Shown one piece after another: positions 53,801 through 64,000 of a DNA stretch of 64,000 nt. Source of the DNA: Micrasema longulum (Eukaryota > Arthropoda > Insecta > Trichoptera > Brachycentridae); NCBI GenBank assembly GCA_022494885.1, contig JAGVSM010004543.1:1-64000 (forward strand), read 5' to 3'. The translations under genes and the position numbers were made by a program. Position 1 is the first letter of the stretch; each line of letters starts with the position of its first letter. The notes beneath the pieces are model-generated. The model did no database searches. It saw nothing but the letters and a program-made list of their open reading frames with translations, and was not told the DNA's origin.

Positions 53801-54329
53801 TCCCTATTTCGTTATACACCTAAACCCAAATTATGCGACGTCTCAATGGAAATAGTCTACTTAGTTTTAGATTCTCTAGAGCTGTTCATGCGGCCTTTTG
53901 GAGTAGTTTTCAATGCATTCGTCTACCATGCAAGAGGTCTCGGGTTCGAATCTCGACATAGTTCACAAGAAATATTTATTTTAAAATGCTATATACACTA
54001 CAATATTTCATAGTCCCTAGACTGGCACATCTTACCTACATGTTTCTCTTACTCAGATATTTATCTTATGTTTTTCAAAGACTGAAAAATATCTCAACCA
54101 AAGAAAAATAAAAAAAAGCATATTACGCTTTAATCCAGTCTTCGATAACAAATGGTATAATAGGGTGGGGAGGAGTCTTGGACGCGCAAAGTTGCTCGAT
54201 AGAAATTGCGTAGAAAAATGTTATTAAAATAATTTACAAAAAACATCGATTATTTCCTAGTAATAAATTATACGTAGACAGTGTACTCCTTAGTTTTATA
54301 AAATTATATGTACTTCAGTGTCTGAAATA
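53801..54329. other. S3 tRNA-like SINE relic (53893-53975) in unassigned DNA
   Basis: ATTCGTCTACCATGCAAGAG and GTCTCGGGTTCGAATCTCG (B box) form a tRNA-like 3' half. The A-box half is weak and there is no acceptor stem. The remaining sequence is unassigned. Confidence 0.55.
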
Positions 54330-54545
54330 ATTTAAATCGTAATAGTAATAGATCCGATAGTGTACTGTCAGTTCCAGGATGCAGAACTAAATTCGCACAG
54401 AGACACCCCTTACATGTTGGTCCAAGATCCTTCAATCTTCTAACCAAGGAACTACAAAATATTAAATCACTGGTACAGTTCAAAGTAGGTTTGAGGTCTA
54501 GGATTATCATGGAAGGAGCAGATGGACACATTTTATTTATTTAAC
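54330..54545 (+). pseudogene. Non-LTR RT C-terminus
   Basis: Plus-strand frame: VPGCRTKFAQRHPLHVGPRS, FNLLTKELQNIKSLVQFKVG, LRSRIIMEGADGHILFI, then a stop at 54541. It is the CRTxFxxRxxxxxGPRSFNxLxxEL end of jockey/CR1-like RTs and is 5'-truncated. Another element lands at its 3' end in the opposite direction. Confidence 0.8.
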
Positions 54546-55066
54546 TTTTTGTACATGATGTTATTTGTACATTGGCAGGCTTATTGCCAAATGGCAATTT
54601 CTTCCAACCAACCAATAAAATAAAAGTTTTATTTCTATAATTCAAGTTACAGAACATATTCAATAGAAAAAGCATATAAAAAGCTAAAGATATATAAACA
54701 TATAAATAAACATATTTGTTTATAAATTACCTCAATTCAAAACTATTACTCAATGGGAAAAAGGAAAAAAGAGGAAAGAAAAAAGGAAAGGAGGAGAGAT
54801 TAAGGAAGAGAAAGTAGATGTTTTTTCAGACGTGATTAAAACAGAGATAATGTAGTAACATCTTTGATGGTGGATGGGAGATGATTCCACAGTCGAGCCG
54901 CATGGACACTATATGAGTTAGAGAAGAAAGGGGAATTGTGGATGGGTATTAAGAGAGTGCCTTGAGAATTAGAACGAAGAGGTAAACCATGAACTGATAA
55001 GCGTTGAATTTTTTCATGCAGGTATATAGGAGCGTTAGGACTATGAAGTACATTGAACAGAAGTGA
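54546..55066 (-). pseudogene. CR1/jockey-like RT C-terminus with GGCTGGAAGA-type UTR
   Basis: Minus-strand frame: LLFNVLHSPNAPIYLHEKIQ, LSVHGLPLRSNSQGTLLIPI, SYSVHAARLWNHLPSTIKDV and TTLSLF, stop, SRLKKHLLSLP. The 3' UTR holds TTGGTTGGTTGGAAGAAATT, the hairpin TTGCCATTTGGCAA and a (TAAA)n tail at 54533-54545. This links that UTR type, also seen at 8216 and 25990, to its RT. An L2-like tail inserted at 55068 cuts the 5' side. Confidence 0.8.
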
Positions 55067-55067
55067 G

Positions 55068-55152
55068 TTTATTAATAATAATAATAATTATGGATATTTT
55101 ATATAGCTCTATTTTCGTAATATAATACCTCAAGGGCGCTTTACAAAGTGAG
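55068..55152 (-). mobile_element. Solo L2/CR1-type LINE 3' tail
   Basis: Minus-strand tail TATATAAAATATCCATAATT with (ATT)n and the GCGCCCTTGAGGTATTATAT block. Confidence 0.8.
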
Positions 55153-55521
55153 ACGTGTGTCTTTCTTCATTTTTTAAAAATCTTATTAAGCAAAAATGTC
55201 ATATTTATTTTTAATCAAACCGCGAAAATAACAATAACATAGAAACATTTACTCGTGGCCGTGATGTCACAGTAGTCTTTTATCTCTCTTATTTTTAAAA
55301 ATTATGAAGTTTTTTTTTGTAATCTTCAAATGGACATTTTTACACTGGATTCGGAAAATAAAATTTGTATAACTATGCTGACTTCAAATACAAAAAAAAA
55401 AAAACTTTTCTACGCGAAGAATGAATTTGACGCCAATACAGTGATAAATCCATATGAGAGAGAGCACGAAGATACAACCCAAGAGAGAGCAACAAAGAAG
55501 ACAGAGACGCTGTTTTTTTTT
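55153..55521. other. No recognisable feature
   Basis: AT-rich, ending in a T-run next to the SINE. Confidence 0.4.
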
Positions 55522-55708
55522 TTTTTTTAAATAAATATTTGCGTTCTTATGATTTACCCAAATATTTCATTTTGAGGGCCATTTTCAACGAGTTATAAAT
55601 AACTCACTATTAGAAAATGGAATCAAGTTGGGGTAAAGTGGGATTCGAACCACAGACCTTCGGTCCGTGAGTCCGAGACACTAGCCACAGGACCACAACC
55701 CAATCCTG
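55522..55708 (-). mobile_element. SINE family S2, copy 3
   Basis: Minus strand: TTGTGGTCCTGTGGCTAGTG, B box GGTTCGAATCC, body and terminal T-rich junction (T18 on the plus strand at 55512-55529). Confidence 0.9.
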
Positions 55709-57313
55709 TTTTGAAGCTTGTATTTGTGTGAAATAGATTCAGTCGGTTATTGACAGTGATGGGAGGTACACGCATGTAAGAGATGACCGGTGTATTTGTG
55801 ATTTTTAAATAATTTTGCTATAACGGGGCTTAATTGTATGTTTATTTTTATTAATTATTAAGTATGTAACCATGTTTTTTTTTTCAAATGTCTAAACTTT
55901 AGAATAGTCTGTCTTTTACTAGTGGTAACACGATGTCACATCACCGGGTGTAAAGGAATTATTTATTACAGTTTTAAAAACTTTCAGTGTACCTCTCACA
56001 GTAGTATTTTTAATTTGTTATTGATCAAATACACGTGGTCAGCACAATCATCTTATTTTAGTGTTGCAGCAAGATAGTGAAAGGATACAGAGTTAGTTCT
56101 AAATTGAGACGGTGACCATATGTCCCAAATCCCGCTTCGAAATGGAAGAAAACCGTACTTACACAAACAAAATATCAACGACACAAATAATAAACAGTAT
56201 GGTAGATTGTTCAGACAGCCGGAACGAATGAAAAAAGATATCATTCAATGTGGCGTGTGGTTATTCAGCCAAAATGCAATACAACAGTTAGCCGTTTATC
56301 CAATCGTCGATTGATCCTTTAACAATGCGGAGCCGTTTTATAATTTGGCTAGCCAATATGTATTTTCTAGCAAGTCGGGCCATAAAAATTATAATTGTGC
56401 TCTAATAAAATGGTGTATTGTGTGTACAAAATAAATACACGTAAAAGCAACAAATGCTCAACATACTGAGAACATTATTGCAAAAAAATATGTATTTACT
56501 TTACTTATGTACTATAATGACATTTTCACAATATACAGAGATGATTCAAACATCAGAGATGACCTGAACGCAACTGCTCTAACCATTGAGGTGATCGCTG
56601 AATAAGATTGTTGCTGATTAAATTATCTACCGAATAGAAATACGTACGAATTATTTTATATAATCGATAAAAGACTGAAGTAGAAAATAAGAGGAACATT
56701 AATATCTCTTCAAAGTACTTGGCAGTCCCTGAAAAGGGCTGCTACCTTATTTAAATATACCGAGGCGCTTCGGCCTTTACGAGCATACAGGAGAGCCAGT
56801 TACCCGCTACCCGCTACCCGCGCTATCCCATCCGGCAGTAAAATGATTTTATGTTTTGAACATACATTCACCCCCGGGGAATGGAGTCATATAAATAAGC
56901 ACATCCATTTGTAAATTACGGACATGATTCGAGTTGGGCGCTGCAACGTTCCGCAATTGGCTGCCATGGCAGAGTTAGGACCAACCCCAGCCGAGTAGGG
57001 ATGCAACCGCAAATCGAGAGATAAAAAAATTCCGATGTTTGATTAACAATATATAGAGGAGTACCTTTTTCACGCTAAGATTACCAGTTTTAAAATCTTC
57101 CACTGTAACTGTGTATCGTACTGTGTATTGGTGATGTGATTGATTTGTATTGATTTTATGGACTACATATTAATACGTCTGTGCCTTAAACTTTTCTATT
57201 ATGCACTTTTTTAAACATATTTTGCAGGTGTCCTGTAATGAAAGTGTCTTTTTAAATAAATAAACATCATACCTTCATCGGTATTTGGAAATGCAAATAT
57301 TAATTACGGAACT
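55709..57313. other. No gene; longest stretch without named repeats
   Basis: A GC-richer part at 56750-57010 contains a 7-bp tandem, TACCCGC x3 (56802-56822), and CCCCCGGGG near 56870. Open frames here lack domains. It may be single-copy host DNA. Confidence 0.35.
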
Positions 57314-57505
57314 GAGTTGTGGTCTCGTGGCTAGTGTCGCAGATTGATGGATCTTGAGTCCAAGATTCGAGCCCCGCTCTACAATAACTAGTTTTGTTAT
57401 TTTCATATAGTGAGTTATTTACAACTCGTTGAAAATGCCCCTTTAATTGAAGTGTTTGAGAGATCATAAGAACGCACATATTTGTAATTCTAAAAAAATA
57501 TATAC
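57314..57505 (+). mobile_element. SINE family S2, copy 4
   Basis: GAGTTGTGGTCTCGTGGCTA to GATCATAAGAACGCACATAT. The B box is changed to GATTCGAGCCC. Confidence 0.85.
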
Positions 57506-57903
57506 ATTGACTGCAATTTTGTTCAAATGTTTGTAAACCATAAGATTTTATTAATGACGTAATAAAACATCAACTGGTATAATAACAAGTATATAATTAT
57601 TTATTTTTATTAAGTAATTTAAAGGCGTTTCCGAGTAAGAGAAATCATTCGCTGAAACAAGTTATTTTAAAGAGGCGTTAGGGTGTTTGATGTTTAATTA
57701 GTTGTCAGAAATCTTTGGAGTTTCTTGAAAAAAACCCATTTATTGGATTAATCCTTTTAGACCTGAATTATTTCCTGTGAATATAATAATAAATTTAAAT
57801 ATCTTAGTAATTATTGAACGTTCTTTTCTTTAAATAGGTCTTTAGCTGATAATCAACATACAAAACTTATTTCAAAGTTTTCCTATATAATAACATATTT
57901 AAT
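57506..57903. other. No recognisable feature
   Basis: AT-rich. Confidence 0.4.
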
Positions 57904-58082
57904 CGGGTTGTGGTCCTGTGGCTAGTGTCTCGGACTCACGGACCAAAGCTCCGTGGTTCGAATCCCAGTCTACCCCAACTCGATTCCATTTTGTAATAGT
58001 GAGTTATTTACAACTCGTTTAAAATGGCCCTCAAAATTAAATATGTGAGTAAATCATAAGAACGCAAATATTTCTTTTCAAA
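57904..58082 (+). mobile_element. SINE family S2, copy 5 (best preserved)
   Basis: tRNA-like head with GTGGCTAGTGTCTCGG (A-box region) and B box GGTTCGAATCC (57955-57965). The body follows, then the 3' end CATAAGAACGCAAATATTTC and an A12 run. Confidence 0.9.
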
Positions 58083-58434
58083 AAAAAAAAATAGTTTTTT
58101 CTGGAAAATAAATTTAATTTTCCTGAAATATGTTTAAAACTTGCTTTACATGTCATTTATAAGGACGACAAGAATTAGCTCCAAAATAATCAAACCAGCT
58201 AGAAGCCAGTTCTGCTGTCAAAGTAAAAAACCAACTTTTCTTTGTAATGCTGATTACCGACGCATTAAAAAATATGGATGTACTTAGGGGTTCCAGTAAT
58301 TGAAAAATAAACTTGCCGATTTAGAATTTCGGTAGGTAAGAGAGTAAAAAACTTTAAATTCGTGTATATTTCAATGAACGCCCGGGCTCAAAAGAATCGA
58401 ATAGAGATAAGAAAATGTAAAGACTAGCTCTTCA
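58083..58434. other. No recognisable feature
   Basis: AT-rich, unassigned. Confidence 0.4.
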
Positions 58435-58560
58435 AACAGATAGGTGAAATACTTCAGTAGGGTAAAACTCACCCACATGAAGCCTCTTCAAATTCACAAA
58501 AATCAACAGATGGATGATAGAATAAATATGAATGTTCAAAGATAGGCAGAATAGTGAATC
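58435..58560 (-). repeat. HI repeat, copy 14 (internal part)
   Basis: GATAGGTGAAATACTTCAGT, AAAATCAACAGATGGATGAT and GGCAGAATAGTGAAT match the reverse internal module. Confidence 0.7.
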
Positions 58561-58929
58561 GGAATTCCTACTTCAACGATGTATCGATGTTTCGGCGGGC
58601 GATGTTACATCCCTAGCAATACATGACCCGTATTCCCAGATACGCAGATGGATTGACAGATAGATGACCGCATTAAGTACACTAGTGCCACTGCATCACT
58701 TCTAACATACGGAGCCAATGCCGCTCTGACTGGTTTTTTGTCTAAATTAATATTTCGAAACAGGAGAATCAATGGTTAAACAAAACCCGTTAGAGAAACA
58801 CCATGTTTTAACAAAAAATAATTATATGTATTTATTAAAATCAATAGCCGTTTTTATTAGTCTCGCAAAAACTCGAAAACGGCTTGACAGGTTTACATGC
58901 GGTTTTGCAAAATTTTCTAATTTACGTCC
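58561..58929. other. Unassigned; Helitron-like phrase at 58850-58915
   Basis: AACGGCTTGACAGGTTTACA and TGCGGTTTTGCAAAATTTT match the Helitron-like element's 5' block. Confidence 0.5.
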
Positions 58930-59300
58930 TCAAGGTTTAAAAATTAAAACATTTTCATACATACTTAGTGGACGCCTTGATAGTCCGGCTCTTTTGTCGG
59001 AGTTATCATTAAATGTCCCCAGCTACCGCACCCGTCACACGTCGAGCTCTCTATTTCATCTGCCAGCAGTTCGTACGAACTATGCCCAGAACTCTCCACT
59101 TATACGTTTTGTTGGTGAATATAATTTGAACTTTCCCCTTATTGATCCATTTGATTGTAAAAAAATAACACACTAGTATGTATTGTACGTGTATTTAATG
59201 TATTTCTGTGGATATCTGTCATTGGTTTTATTCCCTGTATATTTTATTTGTTGTATTTTTGTTAAATGTATTACTGTTGATAACCCCAATAAATAAAATA
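58930..59300 (+). pseudogene. Jockey-like RT C-terminus with poly(A)
   Basis: The last ~80 codons of an open frame (58930-59176): LKIKTFSYILSGRLDSPALL, SELSLNVPSYRTRHTSSSLF, HLPAVRTNYAQNSPLIRFVG, ending KKITH. The order L...(I/L)LxGxxDSPxLLxxxxxNVPxxxTR...RTNYxxNSP is characteristic of insect jockey-like elements. The 3' UTR ends AATAAATAAAATAAAAAAA. The first ~50 codons of the open frame are unrelated fused sequence, including a Helitron-like piece. Confidence 0.85.
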
Positions 59301-60175
59301 AAAAAAAAATAAAAAATATGTAGAGTGGAAAAAGGCCAGAAGCATATGTGTTTTTCATCGATTTTCCGGGGTTTCATTCGACTAAAATGCATATATTAAA
59401 GAATTCGGAGATTGTTGTTTTTGAACACAAAAAAATAAATTATTTTTACGTTTCCAAAAAACGATTATTTTTAATGGATACTAAAATGATCAATTTCTAC
59501 GTGTTAACTTATTTCCAATGGATTTTTTAGTAATTTCAGTAATAATTTTAACTGATATCTAATACATCTTTGAAAAGCGGATTCTTACACAAAATGCACC
59601 ACTGTTGGTAAGTAGAGCAAACATTACCATTTGCAAAAAGAATTCTACAACAGTTTTGAAACTCAACCATAAACAAGTACCTAGGTACCTACTTTTAAAT
59701 GAAAAGTCTTTTTCCTTTTATCCGGACAGTTTTTGCACACTTTCACGACAGTCATTTTTCTTTTTTTTTGGTTTTGACTTAAATGTCAAGGTCACGCATC
59801 CGGCTGGCGGTTAAAGAATGCCTGAATTTGCGTTGAACATGAGTTGAGTGTCATAATTTTAGAATGCTCAGGGTAAAACGCAGTCTGACTTTTCTTCATT
59901 AACGCATATCCTCGTATTTTCTCCATGGATTGGGGCACTAGAGAAATGATTTTTGAACATTTTTTATTTGAGCATGACAAGGACTCTTAAGCCAATCACA
60001 CGAGGAGATAAAACGAACAACTAACCCTTATTACGGGTATCTAAATAGCTCAAAAAATTCCAAAATAAATAACGTGTGTCCTTATTTACGAAAAAACGTT
60101 TGTTCAACCAGCTATTAGCAGGCACGCCAACGTTCAGGCAGAACAGTGTCAGTGGGGTCAGATAGTAAAAAATAT
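59301..60175 (+). mobile_element. Helitron-like element, diverged copy
   Basis: Shares with 2770-3427 the blocks AGAAGCATATGTGTTTTTCA / TTCATTCGACTAAAATGCAT and ACCATAAACAAGTACCTAGG, and the 3' region GCACGCCAACGTTCAGGCAG. The terminal CTAGT is decayed (ATAGT). Confidence 0.55.
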
Positions 60176-60187
60176 TTTGAAAGTCTC

Positions 60188-60392
60188 AGTCAGAACAAGC
60201 TCCCTAAAGTAGTAACTTAAACCAGCCAATGACAGGTAATAAGCCCTGTAAATGCCTTGACTTCCATAATCCCGTTTCTCGAATGTTCTCCATTTCTGTT
60301 GTAATTCGTTAATCTGAAAGACCCGAGGGGGTGAAATCTAGTCTTTCGTCTTCCATTTGGACAAACTCAAAATATTTTTTGACAAACAATAT
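60188..60392 (-). repeat. HI repeat, copy 15
   Basis: Reverse internal module (AACTTAAACCAGCCAATGAC), then reverse head (CCCGAGGGGGTGAAATCTAG, CATTTGGACAAACTCAAAAT). Confidence 0.85.
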
Positions 60393-60622
60393 ACTTAAGG
60401 TCGTTTTAAAACGATTAATTATTGTATAATAAATGTCCATATCACGAGTAAATTTGAAGACTAAGGAATGCAAACGCGGAATCGGAGAGTGTCATAAGTA
60501 GTTAAGGATTCTACTATAACATGCATTCAGCATTCAACAACACTCCACCGTGATGCTTCCATACCAATAGAAAATTAACACAGCCTTCGGTCAAATAAAA
60601 TTGATCTACTTCTCAATTAAAG
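60393..60622. other. No recognisable feature
   Basis: Unassigned. Confidence 0.4.
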
Positions 60623-60660
60623 TGTGCAACCTACTTCTTATAATAGAAGTAGGTTACACA
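60623..60660. repeat. 16-bp-arm hairpin
   Basis: TGTGCAACCTACTTCT and AGAAGTAGGTTACACA pair at 15 of 16 positions around a 6-base loop. Confidence 0.9.
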
Positions 60661-60790
60661 AAAATGCAAATCCAGTAGAGGCACAAAAATTTTAAACCTA
60701 CGTGCTGATAGGACACATGTTAGAAGCTAACACCAATTTAGTGAAATTCCTATCTGTACAATATGTTTTCTATGTGAATTCTCATGTGTA
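60661..60790. other. AT-rich spacer
   Basis: No recognisable feature. Confidence 0.4.
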
Positions 60791-60960
60791 AAAATAAATT
60801 AAGCTGTCAAGTGTCCTTGACACCGGTTACCCCAGTGAGGACCCATTATTTTTAACGCTTCATGCTTTTTTTAATTAGCGCCTTGACGAAGAGACGCTAT
60901 TAAACCAATAAACATTAAAAAATCTCTAAGTGGTTTTATAATAAAATTTTTAACATTTAT
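60791..60960 (+). mobile_element. LINE 3' UTR block plus degraded hammerhead-like end
   Basis: AAGTGTCCTTGACACCGGTT matches the 3' UTR at 30960. Then CCTTGACGAAGAGACGCTAT and AAACCAATAAACAT recall the hammerhead-like ends but lack GAAA. Confidence 0.4.
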
Positions 60961-61199
60961 CATCTTTCTAGTTTTTAGGAGAAATGTGCAGAAAAGTAAA
61001 ATGGATATAGGCGCTCAATTAAATCATTGACAGTAGTTTAAAAAAAAGTAGGAATAATAAAATAGAAAAAATGCGAGAAGATTTTATTTGGATAACAATA
61101 TAAAAGAGACTGATACATAATATGCTTGTTTTTATATTTAAATTCTCACACAATCAAATGTCCAAAAACTTCATTAATAAGATAGTGCTAAATAAAAAT
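60961..61199. other. No recognisable feature
   Basis: AT-rich. Confidence 0.4.
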
Positions 61200-61470
61200 T
61201 TCCAAAATTATATTAACTAGAAATAAGGATAGAATAAGGCTGCCATTAAAAAAAAAACGGAATCTCAAAATTGTATTTATAAAGGTTTGAAAATGTATGA
61301 AGAAATACCTGAATGTATGAAGAATGAAAAAAGTTTGAATGAATTTAAAAAGCAATGTTATGTGTACTGTAAAATGGTGTAAATAGATTTGTAAATAAAA
61401 TACGTGTAAATAATAGTTTACATACTATGTATTGTAATATAAGCTAACTTAAGAAATAAATAAATAAAAT
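61200..61470 (+). pseudogene. Non-LTR RT end, family with KNEKSLNEFK
   Basis: SQNCIYKGLKMYEEIPECMK, NEKSLNEFKKQCYVYCKMV, then a stop near 61380. The 3' UTR ends in AAATAAATAAATAAAAT at about 61455-61470. It has the same family end as 45540-45745 (KNEKSLNEFKNKCYVNCKM). The (Y)xxLP(E)x(I/M)K...F(K)xxL-type end is typical of jockey-like RT. Confidence 0.7.
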
Positions 61471-62220
61471 TAAAAAATGTTAAGGACATAATATCAATAT
61501 AATTAATTTTCAGTCAGAAGCTGTGCAAGCCCATCGGCCGCACACGAATAATACACAAGGTCAATGTTGTGTATGATTTCTTCCAATACAAACTTTATCC
61601 GCTTATACGGGGCGAATTGCTATCCCAGTAATTTAATCCTCGTAAGCTAAAACTGTAAGAACAAATATTCAATTCGAAAAATTAAACAGTTTAAAAGATG
61701 TGTTGACCCTTTTTACTTATCACTCTTTGTTATATGTGCATTAACGACTGACGCGGCTTTCAGTGTAATGGTAAAAAAAAAATATTTTTCATGTTTATCA
61801 CTCATTTAATTTATTTGACAAAATTTAGATAATGTGTAATTACCATAATATTTTTATTTATTTGGAAATGAGGTTCATTGATTAGAGTTTTTACATTTTG
61901 ATAGAAAATTTATGATTTCCTTCATGCTTGCCGAATTTTATTCTGATTGATCGTGAAAAAAATGCATTTTATAAAATATGGTGTTTCAATTCACATCTCT
62001 GCAGAAGTCTTTTGACCCATATTTTATATTTCTTTCTCTCCAAACTAATTTGTAAGTGGATTTGTACCCTTCAGCACTACAATTTACGTTAATGACATTA
62101 TAAAAAACGAATCACGTTCAACAAAACCACATTCAGACTCTGATTAACAATACGTGGAAAACAACCTACCGTAAGAGAGTAAACTCATCCAATGTAATTG
62201 GTAAGATTTGTTATTTAATT
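61471..62220. other. No recognisable feature
   Basis: Unassigned. Confidence 0.35.
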
Positions 62221-62520
62221 AGAACGAGTATTTGCCCGAGCTCGGGTTGCACTTTGCAACGTTTCAGGGGAGATTTCAGGCTTTCAGGAAGGACTCGGTT
62301 CGTCTCAGCTTCGGGTGTTTCCGGCTCCATTCGGGTAGTTGGAAGCAGTTCATCACTTCCGTGTCGACGTAATTACAGGAAATTCAATGAAATGGATCAC
62401 CGTTCGCTCCGGGAAATGTTACACCACAGAAATTGATGAAAATACTGCCAACGCTTAGCTTTAGCTGAGGCACGTAACGAGAGACCGGCGATGGAAATTC
62501 AAAATGCAGTTCACTGCGCA
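62221..62520. other. GC-richer, apparently low-copy block
   Basis: GAGCTCGGGTTGCACTTTGC, TCAGCTTCGGGTGTTTCCGG and CGGGTAGTTGGAAGC stand out from the AT-rich surroundings. A 60-codon frame (62254-62436) has no recognised domain. No second copy was noticed. An exon or a conserved non-coding element is possible. Confidence 0.35.
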
Positions 62521-63249
62521 TGCAACAAAATCTTCTGTGAATATCAAAAAATTCGAATTTACAAAAATCAATATTTTATTAATAAAACATCATGATAAAT
62601 TTTCCATGAATAATGAATTCGGGCACTTTTCAAAATTTGAAAATTTATTTTTTAAATCGAAGCTTCACTTAAGTAATATAAAATTGCAATACAAAAAGAT
62701 GTTATTTTTAATTACGACAATCAGTGTAATGTAACAGATACATATTTCATGTCTTCATGTGATAGGTATGTTTGTAAGCATTTATTATAATTTTCCTTGA
62801 CATTTTTTTTAATTTTCTGTATGAATTATATGAACACAAATTTACTTGTTTACTTAGCGACAATGTGCAATAGCGATTGTATAAAATCGGACCCATCTTC
62901 CTCGTAATAACCAAGTTCGACTGTATGTAAGTCTTATAATTAAAGAACCAATATATTAAGATACTTAAAATAGAAATTAATGTTTTAAATTAAAAACATT
63001 GATGTTTTTTGTTGATATTTCTTGATAAATCTCCATAGTATTATCTAAGTATGTATCTTAAAATATTTCGTCATCCATCGATAGGTATGTAAACTTCCCT
63101 GTCAAAAAATCAAAGTATTGTTAAAACCAACCTGTTAAAATATGGATTTCCCACTCTGTTGTATTTCGCATTGTGTTATTTTCCCACATTTTAAATAATA
63201 AAAGTTTAATCCCAATTACAGTCCAAAAACTCCCAAAAATGAACTGTTT
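62521..63249. other. No recognisable feature
   Basis: AT-rich. The 76-codon frame at 62504-62734 is Lys/Asn-rich and unrecognised. Confidence 0.4.
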
Positions 63250-63450
63250 AGCAAACTATTTGTAAATATTTATCTTTTCTGTCCCCTGTTAAAATACTTA
63301 TTTGATCTTATCTCCAAAATATGTTACGAATAGTATAAAAGCTGTAAACGTCGTGAACAATTCACCAGTCTTGAAGACGCCTACTTAGGCAAAAGCGCTC
63401 GTCAGTCAAAAAAAAGTAAAACGAAAACAAAATTTTTTATTGATAAGTTT
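63250..63450 (+). ncRNA. Hammerhead-like motif E in a retroelement end
   Basis: Matches 39482-39665 over about 180 bp (TTTTCTGTCCCCTGTTAAAA, TATCTCCAAAATATGT, GTATAAAAGCTGTAAACG). The motif at 63366-63412 reads CTTGAAGA, stem II GCC-tactta-GGC, then AAAA in place of GAAA, then GCGCTC. Loss of the conserved G predicts no cleavage. Confidence 0.45.
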
Positions 63451-63715
63451 ATTTTTAATTTTATAATAATCGTTATAAATTATTATAAATCACGGCTTGT
63501 GTTGAACATTTGACGTTTGGATTGGCATGTATCTGCCTCTGAGGTACAGATATTAAAACGTATACATATTTTAACATCGTGCAATTATTATTTTCTGTCA
63601 CTCCTCGTAAAACAGCGATGTAAATTCTTACGAACACATCGTCAAAACCACGACAATATTACCACCGCCGCCTGTGCCGGTGACGCAATAGGAAAATTAA
63701 ACAATAACCGGCATT
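63451..63715. other. No recognisable feature
   Basis: Unassigned. Confidence 0.4.
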
Positions 63716-63975
63716 AACAAATTACAACAGGGATGGAGAACATTTTAAAGAAGGGAATACGGAAGTCTAGGCATTTACAAGGCTGGTTTAAGTGGCCACT
63801 TAACAAACTGTGTAACATTAACCGATTTTCCTATGTTTCAACATCCAAATTTCTTCAATTCTACCACCAGTTGATTTAAGTGAAGTTAAAGAGCTGAAAC
63901 CTGTATTGTTGTGAAAATATCATTTTGAGACCTTTTGTCTACAAACATTTGGACAAACTCAAAATGTTGATATAA
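63716..63975 (+). repeat. HI repeat, copy 16
   Basis: Begins AACAAATTACAACAGGGATG, forward internal module to AAAGAGCTGAAACCTGTATT, then the reverse head (TTTGTCTACAAACATTTGGA, CAAACTCAAAATGTTG). The internal module is thus closed by an inverted head, as a terminal-inverted-repeat element would be. Confidence 0.85.
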
Positions 63976-64000
63976 CCGACATGTTTATTAATTGAGTCAA

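Noticed and set aside
53893..53975. tRNA-like sequence with GGTTCGAATCTC
   Set aside because: No cloverleaf can be completed on the 5' side, and related fragments occur at 41.4, 41.6 and 47.6 kb.
1..64000. CRISPR arrays, operons, ribosome-binding sites, bacterial mobile elements
   Set aside because: Composition, retroelement content and pol III SINEs are eukaryotic. The only regularly spaced repeats are minisatellites and the hairpin-repeat arrays, with unequal spacing and no cas genes.
1..64000. LTR retrotransposon or endogenous retrovirus
   Set aside because: I found no paired long terminal repeats, primer-binding site or gag/protease/integrase signatures. All RT motifs seen are of non-LTR type.

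Overview
This window looks like intergenic or intronic DNA from an arthropod, most likely an insect. It is AT-rich with microsatellites, has no operon-like gene spacing, and is packed with eukaryotic mobile-element remains: non-LTR retrotransposon ends, tRNA-derived SINEs, a Tc1/mariner relic, foldback MITEs and Helitron-like pieces. I could not find a host protein-coding gene, rRNA or functional tRNA that I would defend. The species cannot be named from the sequence alone.

Layout. 0-12 kb: a jockey-like reverse transcriptase (RT) end (601-1110), a Helitron-like element ending in CTAGT (2770-3427), L2/CR1-type 3' ends (4845-5382, 5549-5660), an inverted pair of ~500-bp repeats (5790-6247 and 8888-9385), an RT end abutting a 13-bp minisatellite (6800-7567) and a full tRNA-headed SINE (8024-8215). 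12-25 kb: mostly AT-rich filler, with a mariner relic lacking its catalytic core (14903-15695), a hammerhead-like motif (18417-18461), a four-unit array of hairpin-forming repeats (19880-20354), and a 243-bp palindromic MITE with TAA target duplications inside another repeat (21256-21498). 25-37 kb: a second hammerhead-like motif with a canonical GUC site (24990-25036) and a run of RT C-terminal fragments from several clades. 38-51 kb: an inverted pair of hammerhead-like ends (39345-39665), an RTE element broken by a nested retroposon (45772-47160), a second hairpin array carrying an L2-like tail (47681-48212), and the longest RT fragment, an L2/CR1-type element with its YADD box (49971-51190). 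51-64 kb: a GC-richer low-copy block (51740-52215), convergent RT ends (54330-55066), three copies of a second SINE (55-58 kb), a jockey-like RT end with poly(A) (58930-59300) and a further hammerhead-like relic (63250-63450).

One unclassified repeat, here called the HI repeat, occurs about 16 times, roughly once every 4 kb. It has a ~95-bp head and a ~320-bp internal module whose relative orientation differs between copies. Nearly every RT fragment is a C-terminal piece, as expected from 5' truncation during target-primed reverse transcription. There is no gene circuit here. The interest lies in self-cleaving-RNA-like motifs, structured repeat RNAs that borrow a LINE tail, and nested insertions that give a relative time order.
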